From the NCBI RefSeq assembly GCF_029222965.1, contig NZ_JARHUD010000007.1:1-64000 (forward strand): a DNA stretch of 64,000 bases, read 5' to 3'. This document shows positions 1-8,418 of this stretch, in pieces. Position numbers and translations under genes: made by a program. Below the pieces are notes generated by a model. It saw only the letters and a program-made list of their open reading frames with translations. It searched no databases and had not been told where the DNA came from. How positions within the stretch are numbered: position 1 is the stretch's first letter; the number at the start of each line of letters is the position of its first letter. Origin of the DNA: Aquibaculum arenosum (GTDB lineage Bacteria; Pseudomonadota; Alphaproteobacteria; Kiloniellales; DSM-21159).

Positions 1-138
1 CCGATCTCGATGCCTGGCTCCTCCACTACAACACCGAAAGACCCCATCTCGGCTACCGCAACATGGGGAGACGCCCCATCGAAACCGTCATGTCATTCGT
101 TAGTCAAGAAGGTTAAGTGGACACCCTATTTGGGTTGT
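1..138 (+). mobile_element. Right-hand end of an IS481-family insertion sequence (partial)
   Basis: The window opens inside an insertion sequence. Its transposase C-terminus stops at 116, and host coding sequence (an O-antigen-ligase-like tail) becomes readable from about 139, so the element edge must lie between 117 and 138. The left end is outside the window, so the terminal inverted repeats and target-site duplication cannot be confirmed. The boundary at 138 is inferred only from where the neighbouring gene remnant begins. Confidence 0.6.
3..116 (+). CDS. IS481-family transposase, C-terminal fragment (5' end outside window)
   Basis: The open frame runs from the window edge to a TAA at 114-116 and gives 37 residues. 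It contains the block AWLLHYNTERPHLGY followed by GRRPIETV, which is the characteristic end of the DDE integrase core (rve) of IS481/IS3-like transposases: the W..YN..RPH..L/G pattern after the catalytic Glu. The catalytic DDE residues themselves lie upstream of the window. The protein would catalyse cut-and-paste or copy-out movement of its element. Whether the complete element is intact cannot be told here. Confidence 0.75.
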   Translation, partial: DLDAWLLHYNTERPHLGYRNMGRRPIETVMSFVSQEG

Positions 139-297
139 CGCCGCGACGCTTTTTATCCCTTGACCGCTGTGGCTGCGAGCCTGCTTGTTGGGGTGCATGC
201 GCTCAGTGATTTCAGCCTGCAGCTTCCCGCCGTGACCGTCACTTGGCTGGTGCTGCTGGCGCTGGGTGTGGCGCAGAGTTGGCGCACGGACGCCTGA
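139..297 (+). pseudogene. 3' remnant of an O-antigen ligase/polymerase (Wzy/WaaL-like) gene
   Basis: Downstream of the insertion sequence the frame encodes RRDAFYPLTAVAASLLVGVH, then ALSDFSLQLPAV and a final hydrophobic segment before TGA at 295-297. The pattern 'VGVHALxDFSLQ.PAV' is typical of the last transmembrane helices of O-antigen ligase family proteins in alphaproteobacteria. Only about 52 residues remain, with no start codon of its own, so the gene appears to have been cut by the insertion sequence. Its N-terminal part may lie to the left of the element, outside the window. This assignment is pattern recognition and is moderately sure. Confidence 0.6.
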
Positions 298-403
298 GTG
301 CTGCGGGCCTGGGCGCTGCGGGTCAGGCGGTTCCGCACCCACAGTAGCTCAAAGCTGCGCGATGGACTGTCGCCAACGTCAGCGTGTTAAGGGAGGAGGC
401 CGC

Positions 404-2455
404 GTGATCAGGCTTGGGTTCGTCTCTGATGAAGTTGGCAGCCACCGCAGCGCCCTCCGCCGGGTGCTGCTTTTCGTTCTGGGGTTGGCCTGTGCCGGCG
501 CCCTGCCGGCCTCAGTCTCAGCGCAGCAATCGGGGCATGCTTTGGCAGAGGCCCTGGTGCTCGCCGAAGCCGGGCGCAGCGATGCGCTTGAAGCACGCCT
601 GCCACAACTTGATCCGCTCGACCGGAGCATCGCGCTCTGGCGCCTGTTGACTCGCCGACCCGAGGCGGCGGCGCGCACCACTCTGGAGGACTTCCTGCGC
701 CGCCATGCCGACTGGCCGGAGGAAGAACGCCTGCAGCGTGCCGTCGAAGAGCGTCTGCCCCACGAGATCGACGATCGCGCCGCCCTGGAATGGTTTTCCG
801 ACTTCGCGCCCGTCACACCGCAGGCGGCGCTCGCTTATGCCCGTGCCTTGCGCCGGGCTGGAGAGGATGCGGCCGCCATTGCCGAGGCGCGCCGGGCCTG
901 GCGCGACCTGAATCCCGATACTGTAAGTGATGCTGCAATCCTGGCCGAGTACGGGGGGCACCTGGAAGCGGTGGACCACCGGATCCGCGTTGAGCGGCTG
1001 CTGCGGGCGAATCAGAAGAAGGCCGCCTTGGTGGCTCTGGACGACGCCAGTGCTGTCGGCGCGATCGATGCGGAGCAGCATCGTCTCCTCAGGGCACGAG
1101 TGCTCCTACAGATACTCGACGACGAAGGAGAGGCGCTCGCCAACGAAATTCCGGAGGAGACTCTGCGGCAGAGCGGATTGATCTTTGATCTCGCCTGGTA
1201 CCGCATGCAGCGCGACCCGCAGGAGACGGCCATGGATCTGCTCGATCCGCCGCCAGTGGTCCTGTCCCGCGAGGCGGCGGACCGCTGGCAGGTGCGCCGG
1301 CGTGCGGTGCGCCGTCTTCTGGCGACGGATGATGCAGACGCGGCCTACCGCATCGCCGCGCGACACGGAATCCCGGAGGGCCTGGCCTATGACGAGGCCG
1401 AGTTCCTCGCGGGATGGATCGCACTACGGCGGCTGGACGACCCGGACACGGCCTACAGCCATTTCGACCGCCTCTTTCACCAGGGCAGCGGCGCCGGTGC
1501 GATTGCCCGGGGAGCCTACTGGTGCGGAGAAGCCTCACTTGCCAGTGGGCGCCCGGACTGGGGACAGCAGTGGTTCGACGTGGCCGCGCAGTACAGCGGC
1601 ACCTTCTACGGACTGATGGGGGCCCTGCGCAGCGATGCGAGTCAATGGCGCGAGGCGGACGGTGACGCTTGGGAGGTCGGCCATGCAGCTCGTTCGGCTT
1701 TCGATGCCCGCCCCATGGTGCGGGTGATTCGCCGCCTGGCAGCGGCCGGGCGCCGGGATCTCGTCGCACCCTTCTTCCGGCATCTGCGCAGCAATGGCAT
1801 GGAGGAAGCCGGGACCTGGCATCTCCTGGGTGACCTGGCGCAGGAGATCGGTCGGCATGATGAAGCGATCCGCACCGCGCGGGCGGCGTACTCTGCCGGC
1901 TGGACCTTCCCGGACCTGCTCTATCCCACTCCGCGCATGGGGCTGCCGGTTGACCGGCGCCGGCCGCTGCTGCTGGCACTGATCCGCCAGGAAAGCTCCT
2001 TCAATCCGGAAGCGGTCAGTCCGGTGGGGGCGCGGGGTTTGATGCAGCTCATGCCCGGGACCGCGGCCGACGTGGCTGCCCGCCTGGGTGAAGCTTACGA
2101 TCCCGCCCGCCTGACCGCTGACCCGGCCTACAATCTGCGCCTGGGCCGCGCCTATCTGGAAGAGATGCTGCAGCGCTATGGCAGTTCCCTTCCCCTGGCG
2201 CTGGCGGCCTACAACGCCGGACCGGGGAGAGTGGATGCCTGGCTGGCTGCGCACGGCGACCCCCGTCGCGATGAGATCGGTCTGCTTGATTGGATCGAAC
2301 TCATTCCCTTCGACGAGACCCGCCACTATGTAAAGGTCGTCATCGAGGTTGCGGCGGTCTATGCCCGCCGCCTTCACCCCGAACAGAGTGACGCCTATGC
2401 ACCCTTCGATCTCATACCCGCCCGGCTCGTGCAGAGCGAACTTGATGCGCAATGA
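404..2455 (+). CDS. Soluble lytic murein transglycosylase (Slt family)
   Basis: This is a periplasmic peptidoglycan-cleaving enzyme, 683 residues from the GTG at 404. The GTG is preceded by GGGAGGAGG at 391-399, so I chose it over the longer open frame from 266, which would overlap the ligase remnant. Residues ~17-40 form a hydrophobic signal peptide ending in SVSAQQ. The bulk is an alpha-helical superhelix (U-domain type) with repeated ALxxAR-like units. The SLT catalytic domain is C-terminal: [19 protein letters not shown] with catalytic Glu near residue 530, then LMQLMPGTA, then YNAGPGRV near 603. Length and order match Slt70-like enzymes. The next gene overlaps its stop by 4 bp (ATGA). 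Confidence 0.92.
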   Translation: MIRLGFVSDEVGSHRSALRRVLLFVLGLACAGALPASVSAQQSGHALAEALVLAEAGRSDALEARLPQLDPLDRSIALWRLLTRRPEAAARTTLEDFLRRHADWPEEERLQRAVEERLPHEIDDRAALEWFSDFAPVTPQAALAYARALRRAGEDAAAIAEARRAWRDLNPDTVSDAAILAEYGGHLEAVDHRIRVERLLRANQKKAALVALDDASAVGAIDAEQHRLLRARVLLQILDDEGEALANEIPEETLRQSGLIFDLAWYRMQRDPQETAMDLLDPPPVVLSREAADRWQVRRRAVRRLLATDDADAAYRIAARHGIPEGLAYDEAEFLAGWIALRRLDDPDTAYSHFDRLFHQGSGAGAIARGAYWCGEASLASGRPDWGQQWFDVAAQYSGTFYGLMGALRSDASQWREADGDAWEVGHAARSAFDARPMVRVIRRLAAAGRRDLVAPFFRHLRSNGMEEAGTWHLLGDLAQEIGRHDEAIRTARAAYSAGWTFPDLLYPTPRMGLPVDRRRPLLLALIRQESSFNPEAVSPVGARGLMQLMPGTAADVAARLGEAYDPARLTADPAYNLRLGRAYLEEMLQRYGSSLPLALAAYNAGPGRVDAWLAAHGDPRRDEIGLLDWIELIPFDETRHYVKVVIEVAAVYARRLHPEQSDAYAPFDLIPARLVQSELDAQ

Positions 2456-2931
2456 CTCGGCCTTTTGGCGACGTACCGCGATTGCGCATGGCTGAGGCGG
2501 GACGAGACGACGGCCGGTCCGGCCGATCCCAGGGTATGGGCCAAGCCGGGCGGCTCCGGGTTGTCGCCGGTTTCGCGCTCGCGGGATATTTGCTGGCGCT
2601 GATGGTCGGTGCAGCCATCGAGCCGCCCGCTCTCGCGCGGCAAAGTGGCTCGCTGCTGGTCCACGGTGCGGCTTTCGTTGGCGCGCAGTGTCTTGTCTTC
2701 CTGCTGGCTCCGACCTGGCGGGGACGCCTTGTCTGGTTTGGACTGCTGTTCGCCTTCGGTCTGGTCATCGAGGCGGTGCAGTTCTTCCTGCCCTGGCGCA
2801 GCGCCACCTGGATCGACCTCGTCTACAACGCTTCGGGTCTGTCGATTGGCTTTCTTCTCTGCGCGCTCCTTGAAATCGCGGCGCGGCGCCTGGGCCTGCC
2901 GAGCGCTGCCGAGGTCACACGTCGATCATGA
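2452..2931 (+). CDS. VanZ-like family membrane protein
   Basis: A 159-residue protein whose ATG overlaps the stop codon of the transglycosylase gene, implying translational coupling. After a ~30-residue charged, Arg/Gly-rich N-terminus there are four hydrophobic segments, beginning [18 protein letters not shown]. The signature lies near the third and fourth helices: [20 protein letters not shown], matching the VanZ-family pattern of E-x-Q-x-F-x-P-x-R-x(3)-D-hydrophobic-N. Family members are inner-membrane proteins of unknown biochemical role, named after the teicoplanin-resistance protein. Coupling to a murein hydrolase is compatible with a cell-envelope function. A later start (Met near 2536) is possible. 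Confidence 0.75.
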   Translation: MTRPFGDVPRLRMAEAGRDDGRSGRSQGMGQAGRLRVVAGFALAGYLLALMVGAAIEPPALARQSGSLLVHGAAFVGAQCLVFLLAPTWRGRLVWFGLLFAFGLVIEAVQFFLPWRSATWIDLVYNASGLSIGFLLCALLEIAARRLGLPSAAEVTRRS

Positions 2932-2968
2932 CGTGGCCGATGGGGTGCGAGTAGCAGGCGGCTCTACT

Positions 2969-3916
2969 TTAGAGATGGCTGCGGTCGGTGAGCTTGAGCC
3001 GTTCGATCAGTTCATAGATCAGCTTCAGCTCCTGCAGTAACGCCTTTGCTCGCTCGGGCGTTTCCAGAGGGGTGAAGAGGCTGCCTCCTTCGAAGTGCTT
3101 TTGCTTGCTATGGAAGGCGATCAGAAGGTTCTGCGCCTCGAAGGCAAAGGAAAGGGCGCCCGAGGCGCCGAGATGATCCGCCAGGTCCGTGAGGCATTCC
3201 ATAAAGCCGGGTGTCAGAAGGTAGCGTGCTTCTACCTGATCATCCGAAAAGACCTCATAGATCCTTTCGAATCGCGGATCCTCCAGCCTGACTCGCTCTC
3301 CATGCCTGAAACCGGCGATCCTGTTTCCGAGCCAGCTTCTGTCGGGAAGCACGAGGGTACGGGCGGTGAAAGGCTTGGGGAAGCGATAGATCAATAGCAG
3401 CCCCTGAAAGACCGACTGATTTTCCGTCTTCGTTCCCCCCTTCCCGTCGCTTCTTTCAACCCTTTTGGTGAGCGCAGCCTCGCAGAGCTCGAAGTCCACC
3501 CCCGCATGCGCTCCGCTGATGTGATCCTGCAGGTGAACGTGGTCGTGGACCGGGAGAATTTTCACATCAACGAAGCGGGGTAGGGGGAAACGGCCGGCAT
3601 CGAGGCTGTAGTCTAGGCCAAGGAAGCGGCAGGTGGGCTCAACCAGCGCCGTCTTGAGCTTCCGACGCATCTTGCTCTGAAGATGAAAGATCGAGGCAAC
3701 TGCGCCAAAACCGGCCAAGAGCGCTGCAATTCTCACAAAACCGTCGCCGACTCCGACAGCGGCGGAGATTTGCGTGTGGAAGACGAAGACAAGTATTGCG
3801 ACCAGAATGACTGCGCCGAGCGCAAAAACTCTCTTGACCGTTCGTCGACGCTCTATCTCAAGTTGTCGGATCTCAGGCGCAATGCTGGCTTCGTAGAAGC
3901 TCTCATAGTCTTCCAT
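2969..3916 (-). CDS. DUF3137 domain-containing membrane protein
   Basis: A 315-residue minus-strand protein. The ATG at 3916 is preferred to the in-frame TTG at 3922. Residues ~30-50 (VFALGAVILVAILVFVF) and ~60-80 (FVRIAALLAGFGAVASIF) form a pair of membrane segments. They are followed by a long soluble part containing YSLDAGRF, HISGAHAGVDFELCEAAL and FQGLLLIYRFPKPFTARTLV, which match the DUF3137 family. It starts 5 bp after the stop of the lemA gene, so the two are one operon. LemA/DUF3137 pairing is recurrent in bacteria. Its biochemical function is unknown, and membrane association is inferred from the helices. Confidence 0.8.
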   Translation of the reverse strand: MEDYESFYEASIAPEIRQLEIERRRTVKRVFALGAVILVAILVFVFHTQISAAVGVGDGFVRIAALLAGFGAVASIFHLQSKMRRKLKTALVEPTCRFLGLDYSLDAGRFPLPRFVDVKILPVHDHVHLQDHISGAHAGVDFELCEAALTKRVERSDGKGGTKTENQSVFQGLLLIYRFPKPFTARTLVLPDRSWLGNRIAGFRHGERVRLEDPRFERIYEVFSDDQVEARYLLTPGFMECLTDLADHLGASGALSFAFEAQNLLIAFHSKQKHFEGGSLFTPLETPERAKALLQELKLIYELIERLKLTDRSHL

Positions 3917-3927
3917 GAGCAACTGCT

Positions 3928-4509
3928 TCAGTGCACAGCCAGGTAATCGCCGGCATCGACAGGTTCGCGCAGATGCGCATCCTCGAGCTCAAAGAAGGGT
4001 AGGGGGCGAACGCCCACCTGGCGCGCGATCAGTGAGCCCGGAAAGATCTGCACGGCGTTGTTGAGCTCGGTCACGGCTGAATTGTAGAAGCGCCGCGCGG
4101 CGGCGATGTGACCCTCCACCGAGGCGAAGCTCTGCTGGGCCTCGAGAACCGTCTGGCTGGAGCGCAGCTCTGGATAATTCTCGGCCAGAGCGAAGAGTTG
4201 GCGCATGCCGGACTGCAGCTTGCCTTCTGCCTCGAGATGCTGGCGCACGGCTTCGGGGTTGCTGGCATCATAGGTCTTGCGCGCTTCGTTGCGCAGTTCG
4301 GTGACCCGGGTCAAGAGGTCGCGCTCATGGCTCATGAAGCTTTGGGCCAGCTTAAGGATGTTCGGCAAGAGATCGTGGCGCTTGCGTAGCTGCACGTCGA
4401 TTGAGGAAAGCGCTTCGAGCGCCCGGTTGCGCCGCCGGATCAACACGACATACCAAGCATAAGCGATAAGGATCACGGCGACGATCAGCGCGCCGACGAA
4501 GAGCTCCAT
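3928..4509 (-). CDS. LemA family protein
   Basis: A 193-residue protein. The ATG at 4509 has a GGAGG box seven bases upstream, better placed than the TTG at 4512. A single N-terminal transmembrane helix (FVGALIVAVILIAYAWYVVL) is followed by a helical bundle with LemA hallmarks: a stretch reading RRRNRALEALSSIDVQLRKR, then HDLLPNILKLAQSF, ENYPELRSSQTV, and IAAARRFYNSAVTELNNAV. LemA proteins are small membrane-anchored proteins of unknown molecular role, found with envelope or stress genes. It is the first gene of a two-gene operon with the DUF3137 protein. Confidence 0.9.
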   Translation of the reverse strand: MELFVGALIVAVILIAYAWYVVLIRRRNRALEALSSIDVQLRKRHDLLPNILKLAQSFMSHERDLLTRVTELRNEARKTYDASNPEAVRQHLEAEGKLQSGMRQLFALAENYPELRSSQTVLEAQQSFASVEGHIAAARRFYNSAVTELNNAVQIFPGSLIARQVGVRPLPFFELEDAHLREPVDAGDYLAVH

Positions 4510-4790
4510 CAAGCAGCCTCCTTGTACGGGCGCCTTCAGCCGCGCCGGCCACCCTTATAGCAGGCGCTGCAGTCAGCTTGAAACCACAAGCTCGGCCCCA
4601 TGAATCCGTTTGGGAGGATGATTACCGGCAGCGGCATCCAAGCGGGATTGCAGGCAATCTGCACTACAAGGTTTTAAAATCGAATGCGCGCTTCAGCTCC
4701 AAGCACACAATAACCCTCCCGCTGGACAAGAGCGGAGGCCGCCTTTGTTTGGAGGTATACTTGCTTTATGGAAGAAACGACCCAAGAAGG

Positions 4791-4866
4791 TGGCGTCCCC
4801 TAGGGGATTCGAACCCCTGTTGCCGCCGTGAAAGGGCGGTGTCCTAGGCCTCTAGACGAAGGGGAC
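4791..4866 (-). tRNA. tRNA-Glu (anticodon UUC)
   Basis: Read on the minus strand from 4866, this folds as a complete 76-nt tRNA: acceptor GTCCCC pairing with GGGGAC, anticodon stem CCGCC/GGCGG around a loop containing TTC, T-arm with GGTTCGAATC, discriminator G and an encoded CCA at 4793-4791. The TTC anticodon decodes Glu codons. The 280 bp upstream of position 4791, back to the lemA gene, carries no recognisable gene. Confidence 0.97.
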
Positions 4867-5135
4867 GTCTGGGGTGCTGAGACCCATGGCCGCTGTGGCG
4901 CCTGAGATAGCCGGGCCGGACGTGCCTTGCAAGACCTTCCTGCGAAAATTCGGCCGTGAAAGGAAAGTTCGGCGGGTCATGGCAGGCTTCGTCAGGCCCA
5001 TGGCTTTTGCGCCTGTTGGTTGCTTGCCCAAGGGTGGGGCTGCTGGCACCCTCCCGGCCACCAGAGTCGCACCCGCATGCCCGCTCGGTCGGGCCCTTGG
5101 CCGGTGTGCGACATTCGTCGAATCAGGAGGTGCAG

Positions 5136-6134
5136 ATGCGGGTGCTGGTGACAGGCGCCGGGGGTTTTATTGGCCGACGGCTGGTAACCCGTTTGGTGGA
5201 GCAGGGAAAGCTTGCGGATGCAGATGGCACGCCGCGCGCCATCACGGAACTGTTGCTGGTCGACCGGGACGCAGCGGTGCTCGAGAAGCTTGTTCGCGAG
5301 ACCGATGCCTCGATCAAGCTGACAAGTCGGGCCGGCGACCTGCGTGATACGAATTTCGTAGAGGGGCTCTTCGCGGACGACGTCGACAGCGTCTTTCATC
5401 TGGCTGCCACGCTGACGCTCGATGCCGAACGGGATTTTGACACCGGCTGGGCGGTCAACATGCTGCTGCCGTTCCGCATGCTGGAGGCCTGCCGCCGGCA
5501 AGGGGCGAGGCCGCGTTTCGTCTATGCCAGTTCGATTGCCGTCTTCGGCGGCCGGCTTCCCGAACGGGTCGACGACTGGCAGGCGCAGCGCCCGCAAACC
5601 TCCTATGGTACAGCCAAGTCGATTACTGAACTCCTGATCAACGACTACTCGCGCCACGGCTTGGTGGATGGCAGGTCGTTGCGGCTGCCGGTGGTGATGA
5701 TCCGGCCGGGCCAGGCTGGCGGTGGCATGCACAGCGGAGCCGTGTCGGACCTTATCGGTGCCCTGGCGCGTGAACCCCTGGCCGGGCGCGCCATCACCTC
5801 TCCGCTGGGCTGGGACACCCGCTTTCCCGTGGTGTCGGCAGGCCGAGTGGCGGAGAACTTGCTGCGTCTCCACGATGTGCCGGCGGAGTGCTTCAGTGAA
5901 GGCCGGGCGGTCAACCAGCCTGGGCTGACTGTCTCCGTCGCCGACATCGCCGCGGCCCTAGGGCGGGTCGCCGGAAGCGAGGCGGCCAAACTGCTGTCTG
6001 TGGCGCCCGACTCGGCGCTGGAGCGCGTGGTTGCGAGCTGGCCGCGAGAGTTCGTCAGTGAGGTCGAACTGGATCCACCCCTCCTGCCGGATCCCGATTT
6101 CGACAGCATTCTGCGCGACCATGTGCGGGCCTGA
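5136..6134 (+). CDS. NAD-dependent epimerase/dehydratase, D-erythronate dehydrogenase-like (extended SDR)
   Basis: A 332-residue cytosolic oxidoreductase. The ATG at 5136 follows AGGAGG at 5126-5130 and is preferred to the longer frame from 4956. The N-terminus MRVLVTGAGGFIGRR is the TGxxGxxG NAD-binding turn of extended SDRs. The catalytic Ser is in VYASSIAVFG (~131), and Tyr157/Lys161 in SYGTAKSI give the YxxxK pair. The blocks RAITELLLVDRDA, SSIAVFGG, QTSYGTAKSITELL and DYSRHGLVDGRSLRLP are those of the D-erythronate dehydrogenase (DenD) group in four-carbon acid-sugar catabolism. None of the usual partners (OtnK/OtnC/OtnI) is adjacent, so the substrate is uncertain. Confidence 0.8.
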   Translation: MRVLVTGAGGFIGRRLVTRLVEQGKLADADGTPRAITELLLVDRDAAVLEKLVRETDASIKLTSRAGDLRDTNFVEGLFADDVDSVFHLAATLTLDAERDFDTGWAVNMLLPFRMLEACRRQGARPRFVYASSIAVFGGRLPERVDDWQAQRPQTSYGTAKSITELLINDYSRHGLVDGRSLRLPVVMIRPGQAGGGMHSGAVSDLIGALAREPLAGRAITSPLGWDTRFPVVSAGRVAENLLRLHDVPAECFSEGRAVNQPGLTVSVADIAAALGRVAGSEAAKLLSVAPDSALERVVASWPREFVSEVELDPPLLPDPDFDSILRDHVRA

Positions 6135-6188
6135 AACCACTGCACGAAGCATGTTCTCTGTTGTTTTGAGTTGGGAGTGTGAGAGCCG

Positions 6189-7550
6189 ATGGATGGTCTC
6201 AACAGTCGTGATCAGGTGTCAGTGATGTCCGGCGTGTCCGCAGCCGCCGACATCTGCATCATCGGAGCCGGCGTCTCTGGGCTGACAGCGGGCAAGGCCC
6301 TGAAGGACGCAGGCGTTGCCTATGACTGCTACGACCTCGGGTCAAATATTGGCGGGATGTGGCGCTACGAGAACGACAGTGGCACCTCCTCTGCCTACCG
6401 CAGTCTGCATATCGACTCCAGCCGTCAGAGCCTCGCCTGGCCCGATTTCCAAATACCCGATGACCTGCCTGATTACTTGTCGCACGCGCAGGTGCTCGAG
6501 CACCTGGAGCGCTATGCCGAAACCTTCGGCCTCCATGACTCCATCCGCTTTCGCACGCGGGTCGAGCGGGTGGAACCGGACGGAGAGGGCGGCTGGAACG
6601 TGCATCTGCGGGCGGTCGATGCCCCTGATGCACCCGCCGAGGTGCGCCGCTATCGAACGGTGATCATCGCCAACGGCCATCTCTCGGATCCGAAGTATCC
6701 CGATTTCCCGGGCGACTTTTCCGGGACGCAAAGCCATTCGCATCACTACCGCAAGGCCGATCCCTATGAGGATCAGACTGTACTTGTGGTGGGCATCGGC
6801 AACTCGGCAGTGGATATCGCCGTGGATCTGGCGCGTCGGGCCCGGCAGGTGTTGCTGTCAACGCGGCGCAGTGCCTGGATCATGCCCAAGTACATCGCCG
6901 GCCTGCCCACGGACCGTTGGCTCGGCTTTATGGTGCGCAAGCTGAAGCTGCCGGTGCCCATGGCCCGCGGTCTGCTGCGCCACGTCGCCCGCCTGGCGAT
7001 CGGCAACCAGGAGCGCTTCGGCGTGCCGCGCCCGGAGCATCCGATCTGGCGCGAGCACGCAACGCTCAGCCAGGATCTGCTGTCCTACCTCGGGCATGGC
7101 TGGATCCGCATGAAGCCCAACGTGGAGCTGCTGGACGGGGAGGAGGTGCTCTTCACCGACGGCACGCGCGAGCAGGTTGACGCCATCATCTACGCCACCG
7201 GCTACAAAACCACCTTTCCCTTCCTGGATCCGGGGGTCTTCAGCATTCAGGATGCGCGCCCGCCGGCGCTCTATCGCCGGATCGTCTCGCGCGACCATCC
7301 GGGGCTGTTCTTTACCGGCCTGGTCCAGCCGGTTGGGCCGACGATTCCTCTGGTCGAAATCCAGGCACGCTGGATGGCCAAGGTCCTGTCCGGCGAAATT
7401 ACCCTCCCGCCGAAGGAGGAGATGGACCAGGAGATCGAACGTCACCGCGGCAATGTCGCGAAGCGTTATCTCAATGCCGCGCGCTATACTCTGGAGGTCG
7501 ACTTCAAGGAGTATGCCGGGGAACTCAACAAGGATATGCAGGGCAAGTAG
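6189..7550 (+). CDS. Flavin-containing monooxygenase (FMO / group B flavoprotein)
   Basis: A 453-residue FAD/NADPH enzyme that oxygenates soft nucleophiles (N or S) or ketones. The FAD-binding GxGxxG is at residues 26-31 (GAGVSG), and the NADPH-binding GxGxSA is at about 202 (GIGNSAVDIAVDL). The class-defining FxGxxxHxxxY motif is read exactly at residues 177-187 (FSGTQSHSHHY). The C-terminal ATG-containing segment (IIYATGYKTTFPFLD) is also family-typical. An internal Met at residue 13 is a possible alternative start. It lies 54 bp after the SDR gene and before the DJ-1-like gene, on the same strand. The substrate cannot be inferred from sequence. Confidence 0.88.
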   Translation: MDGLNSRDQVSVMSGVSAAADICIIGAGVSGLTAGKALKDAGVAYDCYDLGSNIGGMWRYENDSGTSSAYRSLHIDSSRQSLAWPDFQIPDDLPDYLSHAQVLEHLERYAETFGLHDSIRFRTRVERVEPDGEGGWNVHLRAVDAPDAPAEVRRYRTVIIANGHLSDPKYPDFPGDFSGTQSHSHHYRKADPYEDQTVLVVGIGNSAVDIAVDLARRARQVLLSTRRSAWIMPKYIAGLPTDRWLGFMVRKLKLPVPMARGLLRHVARLAIGNQERFGVPRPEHPIWREHATLSQDLLSYLGHGWIRMKPNVELLDGEEVLFTDGTREQVDAIIYATGYKTTFPFLDPGVFSIQDARPPALYRRIVSRDHPGLFFTGLVQPVGPTIPLVEIQARWMAKVLSGEITLPPKEEMDQEIERHRGNVAKRYLNAARYTLEVDFKEYAGELNKDMQGK

Positions 7551-7672
7551 TGCTGGAGGCGGGCTTCCGAAGCTGAAGGTGCTGCACAGGCATCCGGAAC
7601 GCATGGCGTTGTCCCGCGTTGGGCAATGACAGCCGCGGCAGCGCGGCAGGAAGATGCCAAAGGAGCGACAGG

Positions 7673-8227
7673 ATGCCCGCTATCAGCAACGCAAAGATCG
7701 CCATCCTCGCCACGCACGGTTTTGAGCAGTCGGAGCTCGAAGTGCCGCGCGACAAGCTCAGGAGCGCCGGCGCCACGGTGCATGTCGTGACTCCCGACGG
7801 ACAGGCCATCAAGGGATGGGACAAGACCGACTGGGGCTCCGAGGTGGAGGCCGACAAGGCACTCTCTACTGTCCAGGCCTCGGACTACGATGCTCTCGTT
7901 CTGCCGGGCGGGCAGATCAACCCGGACCTCCTGCGGGTCAATGACTCAGCTCTCTCGCTCATTCGTGATTTTGTGGGAAATGGTCGAATTGTCGCCGCGA
8001 TTTGCCACGCGCCCTGGCTGCTCATCGAAGCAGGGGTGGTCGAGGGGCGTGAAATGACCTCTTACCACTCGATCCGGACCGACGTGAAGAACGCCGGCGC
8101 CAACTGGGTGGATCGGGAAGCGGTCGTCTCGAACGGAATCGTGACGAGCCGGAACCCGGACGACCTCGACGCCTTCACCGCGAAGATCATCGAAGAAATC
8201 GAGGAAGGCCGGCACGAACGGGGGTAG
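7673..8227 (+). CDS. DJ-1/PfpI family protein (type 1 glutamine amidotransferase-like, YhbO/YraA group)
   Basis: A 184-residue single-domain protein. The ATG at 7673 sits after AGGAG (7661-7665), and the longer frame from 7619 is rejected. The core reads KIAILATHGFEQSELEVPRD, then YDALVLPGGQINPDLLR, then IVAAICHAPWLL with the nucleophilic Cys at residue 111 followed by His. This is the PfpI/DJ-1 elbow, and the conserved Glu near the N-terminus is present in FEQSE. Members act as general-stress proteins or glyoxalase III/deglycase-type enzymes; the precise activity is debated. It follows the flavin monooxygenase gene by 122 bp and is convergent with the next gene. Confidence 0.88.
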   Translation: MPAISNAKIAILATHGFEQSELEVPRDKLRSAGATVHVVTPDGQAIKGWDKTDWGSEVEADKALSTVQASDYDALVLPGGQINPDLLRVNDSALSLIRDFVGNGRIVAAICHAPWLLIEAGVVEGREMTSYHSIRTDVKNAGANWVDREAVVSNGIVTSRNPDDLDAFTAKIIEEIEEGRHERG

Positions 8228-8370
8228 ATCAGAGCCTTAAATCGAGTTCGCGAAGCGACCCAATTTGAGTCGTCACTCTGCTCTACACCCTTGGATCAGA
8301 ACGGATTCACGCGTTTGTTTCTGAGCGCTGTGCGTTACAGATCAAACGCGATCCGCTCTTGGGTGGCGTC

Positions 8371-8390
8371 AGAAAACGCCGATGTTTTCT
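8371..8390. terminator. Hairpin between convergent genes (possible bidirectional terminator)
   Basis: AGAAAAC-gccgat-GTTTTCT is a perfect 7-bp inverted repeat in the 191-bp gap between the convergent DJ-1-like and metallo-hydrolase genes. It is A/T-rich for this genome. A second imperfect inverted repeat (CGGAT..CGCGTTTG with CAAACGCG.ATCCG) lies at about 8300-8355. Either could end transcription from both sides. There is no long T run, so the call is tentative. Confidence 0.35.
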
Positions 8391-8418
8391 GTAGACACTG
8401 CTTGCGCGCCCGCGGCGT

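Noticed and set aside
4578-4847. 89-residue plus-strand open frame before tRNA-Glu
   Set aside because: Its last third is antisense tRNA sequence (for example the LGDSNPCCRRE stretch), a common spurious call; no ribosome-binding site.
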